From: Pampus argenteus
Taxonomy: Eukaryota; Chordata; Actinopteri; Scombriformes; Stromateidae
Length of the DNA: 64,000 nt
Assembly: GCA_036937835.1 (NCBI GenBank)
Contig: CM072870.1
Span: forward strand, 5,362,001 to 5,426,000
Direction: 5' to 3'
Position numbers and translations under genes: made by a program. The notes below the pieces were generated by a model. It was not told the origin of the DNA and made no database searches. It saw nothing but the letters and a program-made list of their open reading frames with translations. This document shows positions 1 through 9,910 of this stretch, piece by piece (positions within the stretch are counted from its first letter, which is position 1; each line of letters opens with the position of its first letter).

Positions 1-12
1 AGATGTATTTAC

Positions 13-68
13 CTTCGACTTGACCTTTTGAGAAGAGTCTTTACCTTTCTGCTTCTTTATTTTTGGCC
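13..68 (-). CDS. brdt: brdt exon 13 (short, last coding exon visible)
   Basis: 56 nt encoding GPKIKKQKGKDSSQKVKSK, lysine-rich. Bordered by TTTCAG at 74-69 and by the donor GTAAAT at 12-7. It ends in phase 0, and the remaining exons lie left of the window. A short exon of low complexity, so less secure than the others. Confidence 0.6.
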
Positions 69-3000
69 CTGAAAGACACATTAATTATTTACAGACAACT
101 GATTCAGGCAGACACCACCCCCGCCAAGAAAAAAAAAATCTGTCTATATCAAAAATATAATATTTGGCAAAGTTTTTAGTTTATGTAGAAGGATATTAAA
201 TGACAGCGAAGAGCTTTTCACATTTTGATTAAATTTGCAAAAGAATTTCCACTTTTCCATCAACACTTTACTAGCAGCAAATGATGTAATTAATGCAGTT
301 CAAAAATCCAATTGTAAATAATGGTTTTCTGAGATGCTCCTGAAGCTGTTTCTCCATTGTTTACTATTAGTTTAAATTTTGTCCAGCTTTGTGTAGCACT
401 TTATTTGCTTTTCTAGGCTAAAAACACTACATTTTCAGAAAACTGCCTAGAATTAGTGTGTCGCATTTGGGGCATAGTGTAGGTGTAGTAAACTGGAATT
501 AAACAGAAAAACACCATGTTTAATACAAAAAAATTAAAATAGATTATTCTTCAAATGCAATAAACAGGCTAAAGCTAACACTGAATTGTACATGTTGCTT
601 CAGTTAACATTTTATTATGACAAATGATATTTTGCACTGCAAAATATGTCCCATGTGCTGCAGACATCTAGGATTAACTCTTAACCCCACTGGAGTTTTC
701 TTAAATTTGATGAATAGCTTTTATTCTTAAATGAAAGCCTTTTTTTTAACCTACAGTTTTTCTCATCCTGCTGTAGTGGTGTGGAAGTGTAATCCAGGTG
801 TGGCAATACACGGTGACACCTTTGGGTGTGGCTTGGATCATTTTTTAGCCTGGTATTGAGTTCCTTTATAATCTGATGTTAACATTGTAGTAATGCCACA
901 CATAGATTGATGTACATTAAGATAAAACTACAATAATCTCAAAAGTAATCAAGACAGATGCACCTTTTCAGTGTAAAATAATAAAAAGCGTGTGTGAAAG
1001 ACTGAACACGACGTGAAGAAAGTGTAAAAATTCACAACAATTTAATATTAGTTGTATATAATATAGGTTTGGTACATAAGCGGTAAGGCACCAAGGTGGA
1101 TTTTACCCATGGCTTATCCCTTTTAAAAGGGAGAGAGGGATGAAGTGAAACAAAGGTAGTTGAGGAGAGCAGCTACCTGATTCATTGTCACTGTCATCAG
1201 AAGTACTAGAATAACTGCTGCTGCTACTACTGCTGCAACTGCTGCTGCTGTCAGAGCTGGATGAGGAGCTGCTGCTGCAGCTGTAGCTGTCACTCAGGCA
1301 TGGTGGGCAGCAGTTAGGGGACGCAATCAGTTTAGCTGTTAACAAAAACAGTGTTGACATAGAATTGATGTCATTTTTACACCCAGTGATTCACATGTAC
1401 AAGCATAACATGACAGTCACACTGTTAATATGGTTCAGTTCTTACCTACTGGCTTTTTTTCCCTAATCAAGTGCTGCTCTTTACAGACAACCTGAGATCT
1501 TCCAGCATCCTTTAATTTCCCAGTCTGCTTTCCTTCAGGGGGCTTCACCAGCTTTTTTTCTGCAGGACAGAAGAGACAATAATATTCCGTTATATCTATT
1601 ATACTAAAAGGCAGGAATCACCATTTGCCTGTCTATGTGCTCATATGTCTTTTGCGAGAACTGTTCATTCGATCTATGTTAAATTTGCAGGGTGTATTGC
1701 TGAGGACCCAAGGTAGTGCATTGTCACATTTGGTGCAATTTGAACACGTTCAATATTAATAAACAAGCAAAAAGTGAGCCTTTCAGCTCTGCAGCGGGGG
1801 GTGGGTTCTGGGCTCTGTCACTGCATATGAGCACATCCGGATATCAGAGGTGTACAACTACAACCCCACCAAGAGACGGGAGGAGGACATCTTTCTTTTG
1901 TCTGAAAACTTCCCGACATTTTAAAAAAAGACAAAAAAACAGGGTGAGCGAGCTGAGAGCATGAGCAAGCGACAGAGAGACTTCATTGATGAGAGAGAGT
2001 GTTGAAAAGCTTTCTCTGAGAGACTGAAAGCCTGTGATTGACAGACATGTTATTTTCTGATTGTTTCATAGCGGAACATATGTTTTAAAACACAAGTTAA
2101 TAACATCAAATACTAAACAAATGATTTACTGTGAAGACAGACAACCTTAATTTCTGCTTCATTTTCCTCCTCTGCATTTCTCCTTTTCATGCATTCATTA
2201 TGTCTAACTATAAAGGAAGGAGTCTTTGTATGCATGTATGTCCTTCGATTATCTTGGCAACTGTTCATTTTCAAACTTTGAATAAACAAGCAGAGCAGCA
2301 AGCCGCTCAGCTGTGTGTGAGTGCAGCAGGGGCTATTTGATATAAACACTGTCATGGGCAGAGCTTCTGGGCCTTGACTGGCTGAGCGGTACATTAAGCT
2401 TCCACCTTACAAATTAAATCGGATTTTAAAAAAAAGCTGCATTTGCTGACAGGGGAAGCAAGATTGAACTGCACTTACTGCCAACACTCATGTTGCATTT
2501 CTTCAGACATGCTGCAACAAATGTCTGCAAAGCTCTCAGTGTGGAAGTTTTGAGCATTTCAAAGTCAACTTCGATCTCCTCTGGAGCGGAATCTCGCAGA
2601 CTGGACTCCCTGGCATGAATAATGTGCACCAACTTGCCCAGTTTGTCACCAGGCAGCTTGTCGATGTCCATTTTCAACTGCTTCTTCTCCTGGAAAGTCA
2701 TTGGTATAGGATTCTTGTCCTCACATTTTAAGGGTACTCTGTGAATATTTTGCCTGTTGCCGCACCTACACATGCATACAAACATCTATTATTATTAACA
2801 GAATAAGCAGAAGAACACAAATCTTCATTATTTGTACCAGTGTAAGTGTACCATATTGAAAAATTAAATGAAGCATACGTACAAAGTAGAGCTCTTGTTG
2901 GTCATTTTTTCTACTTTGGATTTCAAGGACTTGTACTTTAGCCTTGCAATATCCCTTTCTTTAGATCTTTTTTCTTTTTTCAACTTGTCTCTCTTCTTTG

Positions 3001-6000
3001 GTTTCACCAGGGGCTCTTTGGTAAGTCTCTTCAGCTGATCACTCACTGCTTTCAACTGTAAACACAGTCAAACAAGATGCACTGAAGTGAATGAAGTCAT
3101 TTTCACTGACTGTTACTGCCATGTAGAATACCAACCCGCTCCTCCAGATTGGCCAGCTGCATGGCCACCTCTTCTGATGAACCTTCTGGCTCGGAGGAAC
3201 TTTCACTTTCAGAACTTGCCGAGGTTGACGGACTTCCAACTCTTTCTCCTTTTCCCTTGTCAACTCGCTGTCGAGGTATGGAACAACCATCTGGCTCTTG
3301 TGGAACCTTAATATATCTGGCCTCAAAAACATCCTGTCAATGGGAAAAAAAAATGTTTGTACAGCAGTAACAGACATTACATGTATAATATTAATACCCA
3401 TGTTTCAACTTAGGGATGCCCTTGTTCAACAGCTCCAGACTAACACTTCTCTTTTTATACACTTTATACAAAACACAGAAGAGCACAATACAGCACAAAC
3501 ATTATATTAAAGCATTAAAGCTTCATGCATATTTTCATGACTTCCAATTGTATCTTAACTGGACTGACAGACTTTTTTTAATTTTGAAGAAAAGATAGTT
3601 ATTGAATTGGTACTAAATATGAAATAATATTAATGACTGGAACTGTGAGTATGGACAAAACAATTAGAATTTATATAGTATTTATTATAATATAAAGTAA
3701 AAAGGTCAGACACTTTAGAAATGATCTTACTCTATAAACTTGGAATCTGTGTAGAGAAATGGTAGGTCAATTATCATTAGATTCTGGTGTGTCAGAAGAT
3801 TTAAATAATTAATGAAGGTGCAGCTGCATTGAGAACACTGCAGGTGCAGTGAAAAATATTCCTGCTACTGCAGGTACTGAAAAAGACTCTTATGTCAGGT
3901 ATAAGTGACACTTTTAGGTGATTTTGGAGAGGTGTGCACATCTGCCAACAAGGCATGAAAACAGCATATGCATCTGCAGATATGCAGTCTCAGCAGATGG
4001 AAATGCTTGTAAAGGGGGCACTTTTGCCTATACTGCCTTTGCCAACAGTCTGCCTTAAGTAAATGCATAAACACCAACAAGATGCCAAATAAATTCCCAT
4101 TCTAAATCACTACAGCTAATGAATATAACATAATATAATAATAATATAACTTGGATGTTTGTCCTGCTGATTCAACAGAAAAGATAATCTATACCTGCAG
4201 TTTTCTTGCCATGTAGACTACTTCATGTGAAGGTGGATTGTATTTGTAACAGTTGGAGAACATCAGTCTGACATCAGCAGCAAACTCTTTTGGGTTTGCA
4301 TACTCTCGCTGATCCATTTTTTTCTGAGGAAATAATATTTTGAGTCAGTACAAAAAGTCTTATATTGTGTATTTTGAATTATGTTGAAAACAATGTTATA
4401 TGTTGCAACTGTGCATCATGATCACCTTACCCTGATGGTGCTCAGGTCCATAGGCTGTTTGATAATGTCATGGTAGTCGTGCAAGCCTAAAACAACCGCA
4501 TCAACAGGGGCATAAAAGGGCCAAGCATATGCATAGTGCCTCTTTGAGAGCATCTCTTTCAGGATATCGTTGCAGTTCTGCAGCTGCTCAGACAGTTTGA
4601 CCTTCTTGCCCTCAGAGGCAGGCAAGTCTTTCTTAGGAGGTTTGATTGGCCTTCCACTGCCTCTCCTCGATAATAATATGCATGGTGCTGAATGACCATC
4701 AGCAGGGGATGCCTCAATGCTGGTGATCGCTGAGGTGGTGGAGGTTGTAGGGTCTGATTTCCTCTTAAGACTTTTTTTAATCTAAAATATATATAAAAAA
4801 GGTTGCACATAACCAGCAAGTCACTACATCATCGTAAGTTAGATCAAAAAGCGAGACAAATAATTTACATTTTCTTTTGCATTTTGACATTTAAAATTTG
4901 GGTTCAAGGCACAATCTGCAATGTGCTTTAATATGTTTCTAGCCACAAGACACAAGTTTGTAAAATATTATAATTTCTTATCTCCAAGATAATTCAGGGT
5001 GGTAGAGGAGCCTAATGAAAAAAAGCTCCTCCCACCTCCAGTTGGGATCTAGTCACTATCCAGCAAAGTTTAATCCTGTGCTTTGTCTACACCATCACAC
5101 TCTTAGTAAAAATTAATATGTATAATTTTTAGTAACTTTAGTAAATATAAGTATAGTAAATCAAGTTGCTGGTGAACCATTCAAATACTTACTGTTGCAT
5201 CAATGTGCGCAGCGAGCTGGGTAGGTGGGATGGAATGAGGCACATCAGGAGGAATGACTGTCACGGTCTGCTGGAGAACAACTTCTGACATAATGGATTT
5301 CTGCTTTAATGCACCTGCATGACCAAAAAAAAATACATACACAAAAACCAGACACACTATCAGACTGCATCTGTTATTTTGCAGTATACCTGTATTGGTC
5401 TTCCTCCCTTTCACTGGGCCTTTTGTAGTAACTGCTGTAACTTCAAACTCTTCCTTAGGCATTTGGGAAACTTTGTGCAAAAAAAGCTTCTCCAAGGTCT
5501 GCGCCATGAAAACAATGTCATCTCCAGGCTATGGGAAGAAAATGTACATATTACAATCATATTAAAGTCCAGTAATGTAGCAAATTAGTGGACATTAAAT
5601 GTTACTCACCGCTAATTTTCAAGAGGCATATTATTTCTGTGTGCACTTTAAAATTTACTTTGTAGATGTACGTACATGGTGTAATATACAGTGCTTAAAA
5701 CGGGATTCTCTTACCCGATTGTACATATAGCAGTTGGTGAACATGGTGTTGAAGTCTTTCATACATTCAAGTGCTTGCCAGTAATATTTGTTCTGGAGAC
5801 GTTTCTTAATAGTGCTCAGATCCATAGGATTTGTAATAATTGTATAATAATCCTGAAAAAAACAAAAAGTACTGACATAAATGCACCAAATCTTTCCTTC
5901 ACAGATGCAGCATAATTTAACTCATCCAGTAAGAAAGTGTGTAAGATTTATATTTCGTTTCATACACTGAATACTTAAAATCGAGAGGGAAACAGAACAA

Positions 6001-6271
6001 ACTCACAACTGCATCTCAACATTTAGAATCAGGAGGTGATGCTACAACTGATCAGTTGATGAGAACTGTTATCGCTTACTGGGAGACGCAGAGCCACCGC
6101 ATCAACAGGCTGGCGGAAGGGCCACGAGAAGTTATGCCTCCATAAAGCTTTGATCACCACCTTCTCCAGATAGTGCAGCTGATTGGTCACACGGCCAGGC
6201 GCCTTGGGATTAATGACCTCCGGTGGAGGAGGATTTCCACTCGCAGTTGGAGATGCTTTCACATCAGACAT
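13..6271 (-). CDS. brdt: brdt, BET double-bromodomain protein (12 coding exons, 3' part beyond left edge)
   Basis: BET-family nuclear reader of acetylated histones; in mammals BRDT acts in male germ cells. Joining 6271-6080, 5852-5715, 5528-5390, 5314-5193, 4781-4431, 4323-4195, 3333-3136, 3055-2883, 2765-2479, 1559-1446, 1335-1177 and 68-13 keeps one open frame of 686 codons, all with GT-AG borders. Bromodomain 1 spans about residues 26-145, with the WPF shelf at 50-52 and the acetyl-lysine-binding Asn at 109. Bromodomain 2 spans about 259-372, with WPF at 284-286 and Asn near 343. A lysine-rich helical stretch (about 420-480), the NET domain (about 500-572) and a serine/aspartate-rich segment (about 625-667) follow. 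The start is the ATG at 6271; upstream codons in frame lack an ATG. The call of brdt over brd2/3/4 rests on the very short N-terminus and head-to-head adjacency to tgfbr3. The C-terminal part is outside the window. Confidence 0.9.
69..1176 (-). other. brdt intron 12
   Basis: About 1.1 kb, AT-rich, bounded by the GTAGCT donor at 1176 and the TTTCAG acceptor at 69. No gene, RNA or clear repeat seen in it. Confidence 0.6.
1177..1335 (-). CDS. brdt: brdt exon 12 (serine-repeat segment, residues 615-667)
   Basis: 159 nt encoding a near-homopolymeric serine stretch ending in STSDDSDNES. The nucleotides are an imperfect AGC/TCC-type trinucleotide repeat, so length may vary between alleles. An acidic serine-rich segment after NET is known in BET proteins. 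Acceptor CAG at 1338-1336 and donor GTAGCT at 1176-1171. Confidence 0.8.
1446..1559 (-). CDS. brdt: brdt exon 11 (basic post-NET segment)
   Basis: 114 nt encoding a lysine-rich stretch (KKKLVKPPEGKQTGK) after the NET domain. It joins both neighbours with one-base overhangs and keeps the frame. No domain recognised. Donor GTAAG at 1445-1441. Confidence 0.75.
1560..2478 (-). other. brdt intron 10 with a degenerate repeat
   Basis: 919 bp between the NET exon and the following lysine-rich exon. The stretch 1594-1985 looks like a dispersed element: it opens TCTATTATACTAAAAGGCAG and has a locally G-rich block near 1795. A weakly similar segment, sharing the words AACTGTTCATT and AATAAACAAGCA in the same order, recurs at about 2240-2300. 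Confidence 0.45.
1594..1985. mobile_element. candidate degenerate dispersed element (possibly Helitron-like)
   Basis: The 5' words TCTATTATACTAAAAGGCAGG resemble the TC-start of some Helitron-type or other dispersed fish elements as I remember them; no CTRR hairpin end could be fixed. The open frame inside it (1716-1964) is not recognisable as a protein. Family assignment is a guess. Confidence 0.25.
2479..2765 (-). CDS. brdt: brdt exon 10 (NET domain)
   Basis: 287 nt. After a short lead (CGNRQNIHRVPLK) it encodes the NET (extra-terminal) domain: MTFQEKKQLKMDIDKLPG, KLGKLVHIIHARE, EEIEVDFEMLK and STLRALQTFV. In BET proteins this fold recruits histone methyltransferase and other partners. Donor GTAAGT at 2478-2473, leaving one base. 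Confidence 0.9.
2883..3055 (-). CDS. brdt: brdt exon 9 (basic, coiled segment)
   Basis: 173 nt beginning LKAVSDQLKRLTKEP, matching the LKAV.EQL coiled segment of BET proteins, then a lysine/arginine-rich stretch that may act in nuclear import or DNA contact. Two overlapping donors exist (GTACGT at 2882 and GTATGC at 2878); only the first keeps the frame into the next exon. Confidence 0.82.
3136..3333 (-). CDS. brdt: brdt exon 8 (end of bromodomain 2 and serine/glutamate stretch)
   Basis: 198 nt starting DVFEARYIKVP, the last helix of bromodomain 2, then a run dense in Ser and Glu (SASSESESSSEPEGSSEE), the BET-type phosphorylatable segment. The frame requires the weak donor GTTGGT at 3135-3130; the alternative GTATTC four bases on would break the frame. 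Confidence 0.82.
3334..4194 (-). other. brdt intron 7
   Basis: 861 bp, AT-rich, between the bromodomain 2 core exon and the exon carrying its last helix. No recognisable gene or repeat. Confidence 0.6.
4195..4323 (-). CDS. brdt: brdt exon 7 (bromodomain 2 core, residues 315-357)
   Basis: 129 nt, phase 0 at both ends, starting KKMDQREY. It holds MFSNCYKYNPPSHEVV, including the acetyl-lysine-binding Asn of bromodomain 2 (about residue 343) followed by the SHE step typical of the second BET domain. Donor GTATAG at 4194-4189. Confidence 0.9.
4431..4781 (-). CDS. brdt: brdt exon 6 (linker and start of bromodomain 2, residues 198-314)
   Basis: The largest coding exon here, 351 nt, phase 0 at both ends. 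It begins with a basic patch (IKKSLKRKSDP), continues with a Ser/Thr-rich linker and GRPIKPPKKD, then enters bromodomain 2 with LSEQLQNCNDILKEML, YAWPFYAPVDAV and PMDLSTIR. Donor GTAAGG at 4430-4425. Confidence 0.9.
4782..5192 (-). other. brdt intron 5
   Basis: 411 bp, AT-rich. Nothing recognised apart from normal splice borders (GTAAGT at 5192, TTTTAG at 4785-4782). Confidence 0.6.
5193..5314 (-). CDS. brdt: brdt exon 5 (inter-bromodomain linker)
   Basis: 122 nt encoding a low-complexity linker rich in Val, Pro and Thr (for example TVTVIPPDVPHS), as expected between the two BET bromodomains. It is separated from exon 4 by a 75-nt intron. Donor GTAAGT at 5192-5187, ending in phase 0. Confidence 0.85.
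5390..5528 (-). CDS. brdt: brdt exon 4 (end of bromodomain 1)
   Basis: 139 nt starting with PGDDIVFMAQTLEKLF, the C-helix of bromodomain 1, then KVSQMPKEE and a basic linker. Donor GTATAC at 5389-5384 leaves one base that is completed by the next exon, so the frame runs on as NTGALKQK. Confidence 0.88.
5715..5852 (-). CDS. brdt: brdt exon 3 (bromodomain 1 core, residues 65-110)
   Basis: 138 nt, phase 0 at both ends. It carries the NPMDLSTIKKRL motif and NCYMYNR, whose Asn (residue 109) is the acetyl-lysine-anchoring residue of BET bromodomain 1. Acceptor CAG at 5855-5853 and donor GTAAGA at 5714-5709. Confidence 0.9.
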
Positions 6272-6350
6272 TATGTTGTCCAAAGGCCATAAAGAGGGAA
6301 ACAGTTGAAAGTATGCCTTGCTGCAACTTAGCTCTCGTCACACTTTTTTC
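6080..6350 (-). CDS. brdt: brdt exon 2: 5'UTR end plus first coding exon (residues 1-64)
   Basis: Coding part 6271-6080 begins ATG-TCT-GAT and encodes the NPPPPE lead-in, then the ZA-loop start of bromodomain 1 with TNQL, FSWPF and PVDAV motifs. The donor is GTAAGC at 6079-6074, phase 0. The acceptor upstream is probably the TTTAG at 6355-6351, giving a 79-nt untranslated part; that border is less certain than the donor. Confidence 0.85.
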
Positions 6351-9300
6351 CTAAACAAGGGGTGAAAAATAGTTTGCAATTCTTCAGTAACATTGTAGAT
6401 TAATACAAAGAACATTTACTGTATGTCGACAATCTAAAGTTGTAATTTTGAGATTTGTAGTCACTGCTCCAATGTTGTTCGAAGTTTTAAAATGGAGTTT
6501 CTCCTTTAAAAGTGTCCATCTGATTCATTAAATGTAAAACCAAAGTAAACTGTGCTGAAGTGAACTCACTTAGCAGCTCAGGAAATCAGATAGGTCCAAC
6601 ATGAAGAGCAATCAATAAGATTTAGTCTGATCCAAAGCCAATAAAAGGTGGCACAAGACTAATGATGGGACCTGCAGGGAACCCTGGCATATGTGACTAT
6701 GCTCTGTAGTAACTGGTGCAAAGAAACCTACACTAGGCGATTAAAAAGTAATAGATATTATTCATAATAATTAATAAGTGGTTAATTCACTCAAACAAAT
6801 ATTTTAACTGTATAATACAAAAAGGCAGAAAAGGTAATGGAACGCAATGCTAGGTTGCTGGGCATTGTGTGAATGAATCTACAGTAAAATTAGAGAATTT
6901 TAAAATGGCATAATCTGTTAATTCTAATTTATGTATTAAGTTAAAAAAAAAACCATGGTGATTTTGATAACTGGATGTGCCGTATGTGTGCATGCATTAA
7001 AATGCTTCATTATTCCCTGTGTAAAACCAAAGAATTTACCCAACAGCTGACGGTATATTCAGAGTGTCAAACGGATGCCTCTAAATAAAAGGTCTTTACT
7101 GGTAAACATGGGGAATGCTGCCATCTGCAGTATTTCTACTGTACCATTCAGAACTAGACCATTGTAATTCAATACTTCAATATTTCAGAAAGTTAAGTAC
7201 TGAAAGAGTAGTAGAGGATAAGTTATACTACAGTATGCCCCAAAAACACTTCCAGGGAATTATGTATAAATTGGTTTATATAGGCCAAGCTAAAGGCTTA
7301 TAATAAATAATAAACCTAAGGCTTATAATAAACCAGTTGTGAATGATTTTTTATTTATTTATATATCTTCCTAATTACCACCTATTGCAAGAGAAATCTG
7401 AAGCAAACATTTCTGAATAAACTTACAGTAAAACTGTACTCCTGTCTTAAGATTCAAGTTTTGTTTGAGGGCATTAAGTGTCATTCCTGCCACTTTAAAA
7501 ACGAGCTTTTCAATGTTTGCATTCATTTTCCTCGACACACATACCAAATATTTATTGGTTGATATTGTATTTGTAACTCTACCCAAATAATTTACATAGC
7601 ATGTTCTGTTTCTTATTTCCATTTTATTTTTCAAAAAGAAAAAGAAAAAAAAAAGACAGATAAAGACAATACTTTCATACATAGTAAATCCAGAGAAACC
7701 CAAGCCAGATGTGTCTAATGAACTTCAAGCAGCATATGACCTAGACTCCAGCGACTAACAGCAACATGTATGGGAGGAGTGTTGCCATTCAACTACTCCA
7801 CTGTAAATCATATGATGTTCTCAATTATATCATACAAAAAGTATATTTATGAAAAGGAACATTCACCATTTTGGACATACTTCAGCTAAAACAATCACTA
7901 AATTCATTGATCAATAGAATATACTAATAATCACTGGATGTTTTTTGTTGTTTTTTTTAATCCATTTCATCTGTTGTTGAAGTCCTTTATCAAATAAAGC
8001 TACCACACATTTACTGGTTCCAGCTTCTTAACTGTAAACATTTCTGCTTTTATCAAATAATCTGTCAATTATTTTCACACTTACATCCCAAAAAAAAAAA
8101 AAAAAAAACATCCATCACTGTTTCCTAAAGCCCAAGGTAACGTGTTCATGTCTTGTTTTGCTTTTGACTAACAGTCCACAAAATAGTGGATTTACTATTG
8201 CAGAAGACTCAAGAAACCAGAAAATTCTCACATTTGAGAAGCTGAAATCAAAAGTGACTTGAAATGATTAAGTTGGCAACTAATCATTGCGGTTCTAAAT
8301 TAAAACTGTATCCAGGTTTCAGACAACTCAAAGGCATTGTTTGGCGCGCTAAGAACTTACTAACATCAGGGCAATTGTAATTATTATGACATTTCATAGA
8401 AGTGATACATCAGTTATTGGAAAACATAATGAATAAATAATGGGTTGTGCAAATTATTAATTCTAAAACTTAAAAACACAAAACAATGTTAAGATCAATC
8501 ACACTATTCTACAGTTAAGACATGATGTGGGAGGCTTTTTTCTGTTCAGATCTATCCAGTAATAGATCCAATCCAAACAGTTATACCTAAACTCCTACAG
8601 TTAGTGCCCAGTATTAAAAAAATATATAATTCAGATTCACTGAAAAATCTGTTTGATTACGGTTGTTGTGTTGTGAAAATGCAGTGTACACAGCATGTCT
8701 ACCATTAAATGAAATATCCATGCCAAAATTATGAAAACATGCAACTTCTGCAGCAGCTATTTTGAAGGCAACCAATAGACAACCATTGATTCACACACAT
8801 TTAAGAACAAACCTTCTGAAACATACTAGTTTCTTTCCTGCATGTCAACACAAACCTTAGAATCAGGAATAAAGTCTTTAATTAATTACAAACTTAAAGA
8901 AAAAAAAGTTGACAAGTCAAAAAGCAAATAGTGATTAATTTAAAACTTTTGTATTGTTTTATGCCAAATGAAAGTGTACCCATCACTTTACCTGCCACTA
9001 GTTTTATTTTAGTATCTTAAACATTTAACATTAGCTAACATTTAATACAAGCACATATGAACCACATAAAGGTATTGCAAGACTTGCATGGGTTTCTTAT
9101 AATAGATTCTGCACTATTCTGAGGCTTTATCTTGCCATATTACATGCATGAGTGATGGTATTGAGCAGACAGCACGGCAGCATGCTACACTGTTGACAGT
9201 GCTCAGGCCAACACGTGAAGCTACCGACACGCCCACCGGTTAGTTTAGCATTTAGCTTCTGCGTTGCTACAAGCACAGGTGGATTGTGAAAAATAACAAT

Positions 9301-9797
9301 GAAAAAAGGCTGAGAGGGAAATGAAGCTAGTAGTTACCAGAGCTATGAAATTGCAGTAGCTTCATTAACCTCTGACGAATCGTAAGCGGGCAGTGGTAAG
9401 GTTAGCCTACGCAGTAACTATTCTGAAAAATGCTAACGTTCCCAGACGAGTAGCCGCCACAACGTTAGCCTGAGTGAAGAGCCGGTACAACAGTGAACTG
9501 GCAAGGTGTCAGTTAGTTTATTTTACCTAACAAAATAAGTCCCGGGACCTCTGATAAGGTGCATTTTTCACTCAAGTATCATTTCACTCAAACGTCTGGC
9601 GTAGCTAACATTGGCGCAGCTAACGTACAGCTAACGTTATGTACTGGGAAAACATTTGTGGTCGTGATTTAACGCTACGGGCTCCTTGGCAACTTATGTT
9701 AGCTGTCTCACATGTTTAACTTGAGTAACGTTAACAGAAATGACACAAGCTAATAGAAGTATACGTTTGGCAAACATAGCGTTTTTACAAACATTAC
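6351..9797 (-). other. brdt intron 1 (5' noncoding)
   Basis: About 3.4 kb of AT-rich sequence without an open frame that looks like a protein. It contains an A-run at 8090-8108 and a short direct repeat at 7293-7332. Its upstream end (about 9150-9790) is richer in CpG and in TAACGTTA-like words, as fish promoter-proximal DNA often is. Assignment as an intron depends on the exon 1 call. Confidence 0.45.
8090..8108. repeat. A-run
   Basis: Nineteen consecutive A residues in brdt intron 1. Simple repeat, no element recognised in front of it. Confidence 0.85.
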
Positions 9798-9842
9798 CTT
9801 ACGAGATATGACCGGCTCTTGCGTTCAACTCTTCAGTGGCAG
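9798..9842 (-). other. brdt: probable brdt 5'UTR exon 1
   Basis: A donor-like AAG/GTAATG junction lies at 9797-9792 (minus strand), with an alternative GTAAGG five bases earlier. The exon would begin about 30 bases below the TATA box at 9873-9868, near 9842, giving a noncoding exon of about 40 nt. This is inferred from signals only; transcript data would decide. Confidence 0.4.
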
Positions 9843-9867
9843 AAGTCTCTATGGCAACCTCCTCACA

Positions 9868-9910
9868 TTTATACCCCTCTGCTGCTGGCGCTAACGTTAC
9901 GACTGATTGG
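9868..9910 (-). promoter_or_regulatory. putative brdt core promoter: TATA box and CCAAT box
   Basis: Reading the minus strand, CCAAT (9910-9906) is followed 32 bases later by TATAAA (9873-9868) in the context GGGGTATAAATG. A donor-like site follows about 70 bases further on. The spacing and order fit an RNA polymerase II core promoter driving brdt, which begins coding 3.5 kb downstream. Below the TATA box is GTTGCCATAG, resembling half of an RFX X-box. Confidence 0.5.

Noticed and set aside
6272..6283. Upstream in-frame start of brdt at 6283
   Set aside because: The codon there is TTG, not ATG. The first in-frame ATG is at 6271, which gives the expected short BRDT-like N-terminus.
7371..7703. 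110-codon minus-strand open frame in brdt intron 1
   Set aside because: Low-complexity phenylalanine/lysine stretches from T and A runs; no family resemblance; lies in the 5' intron.
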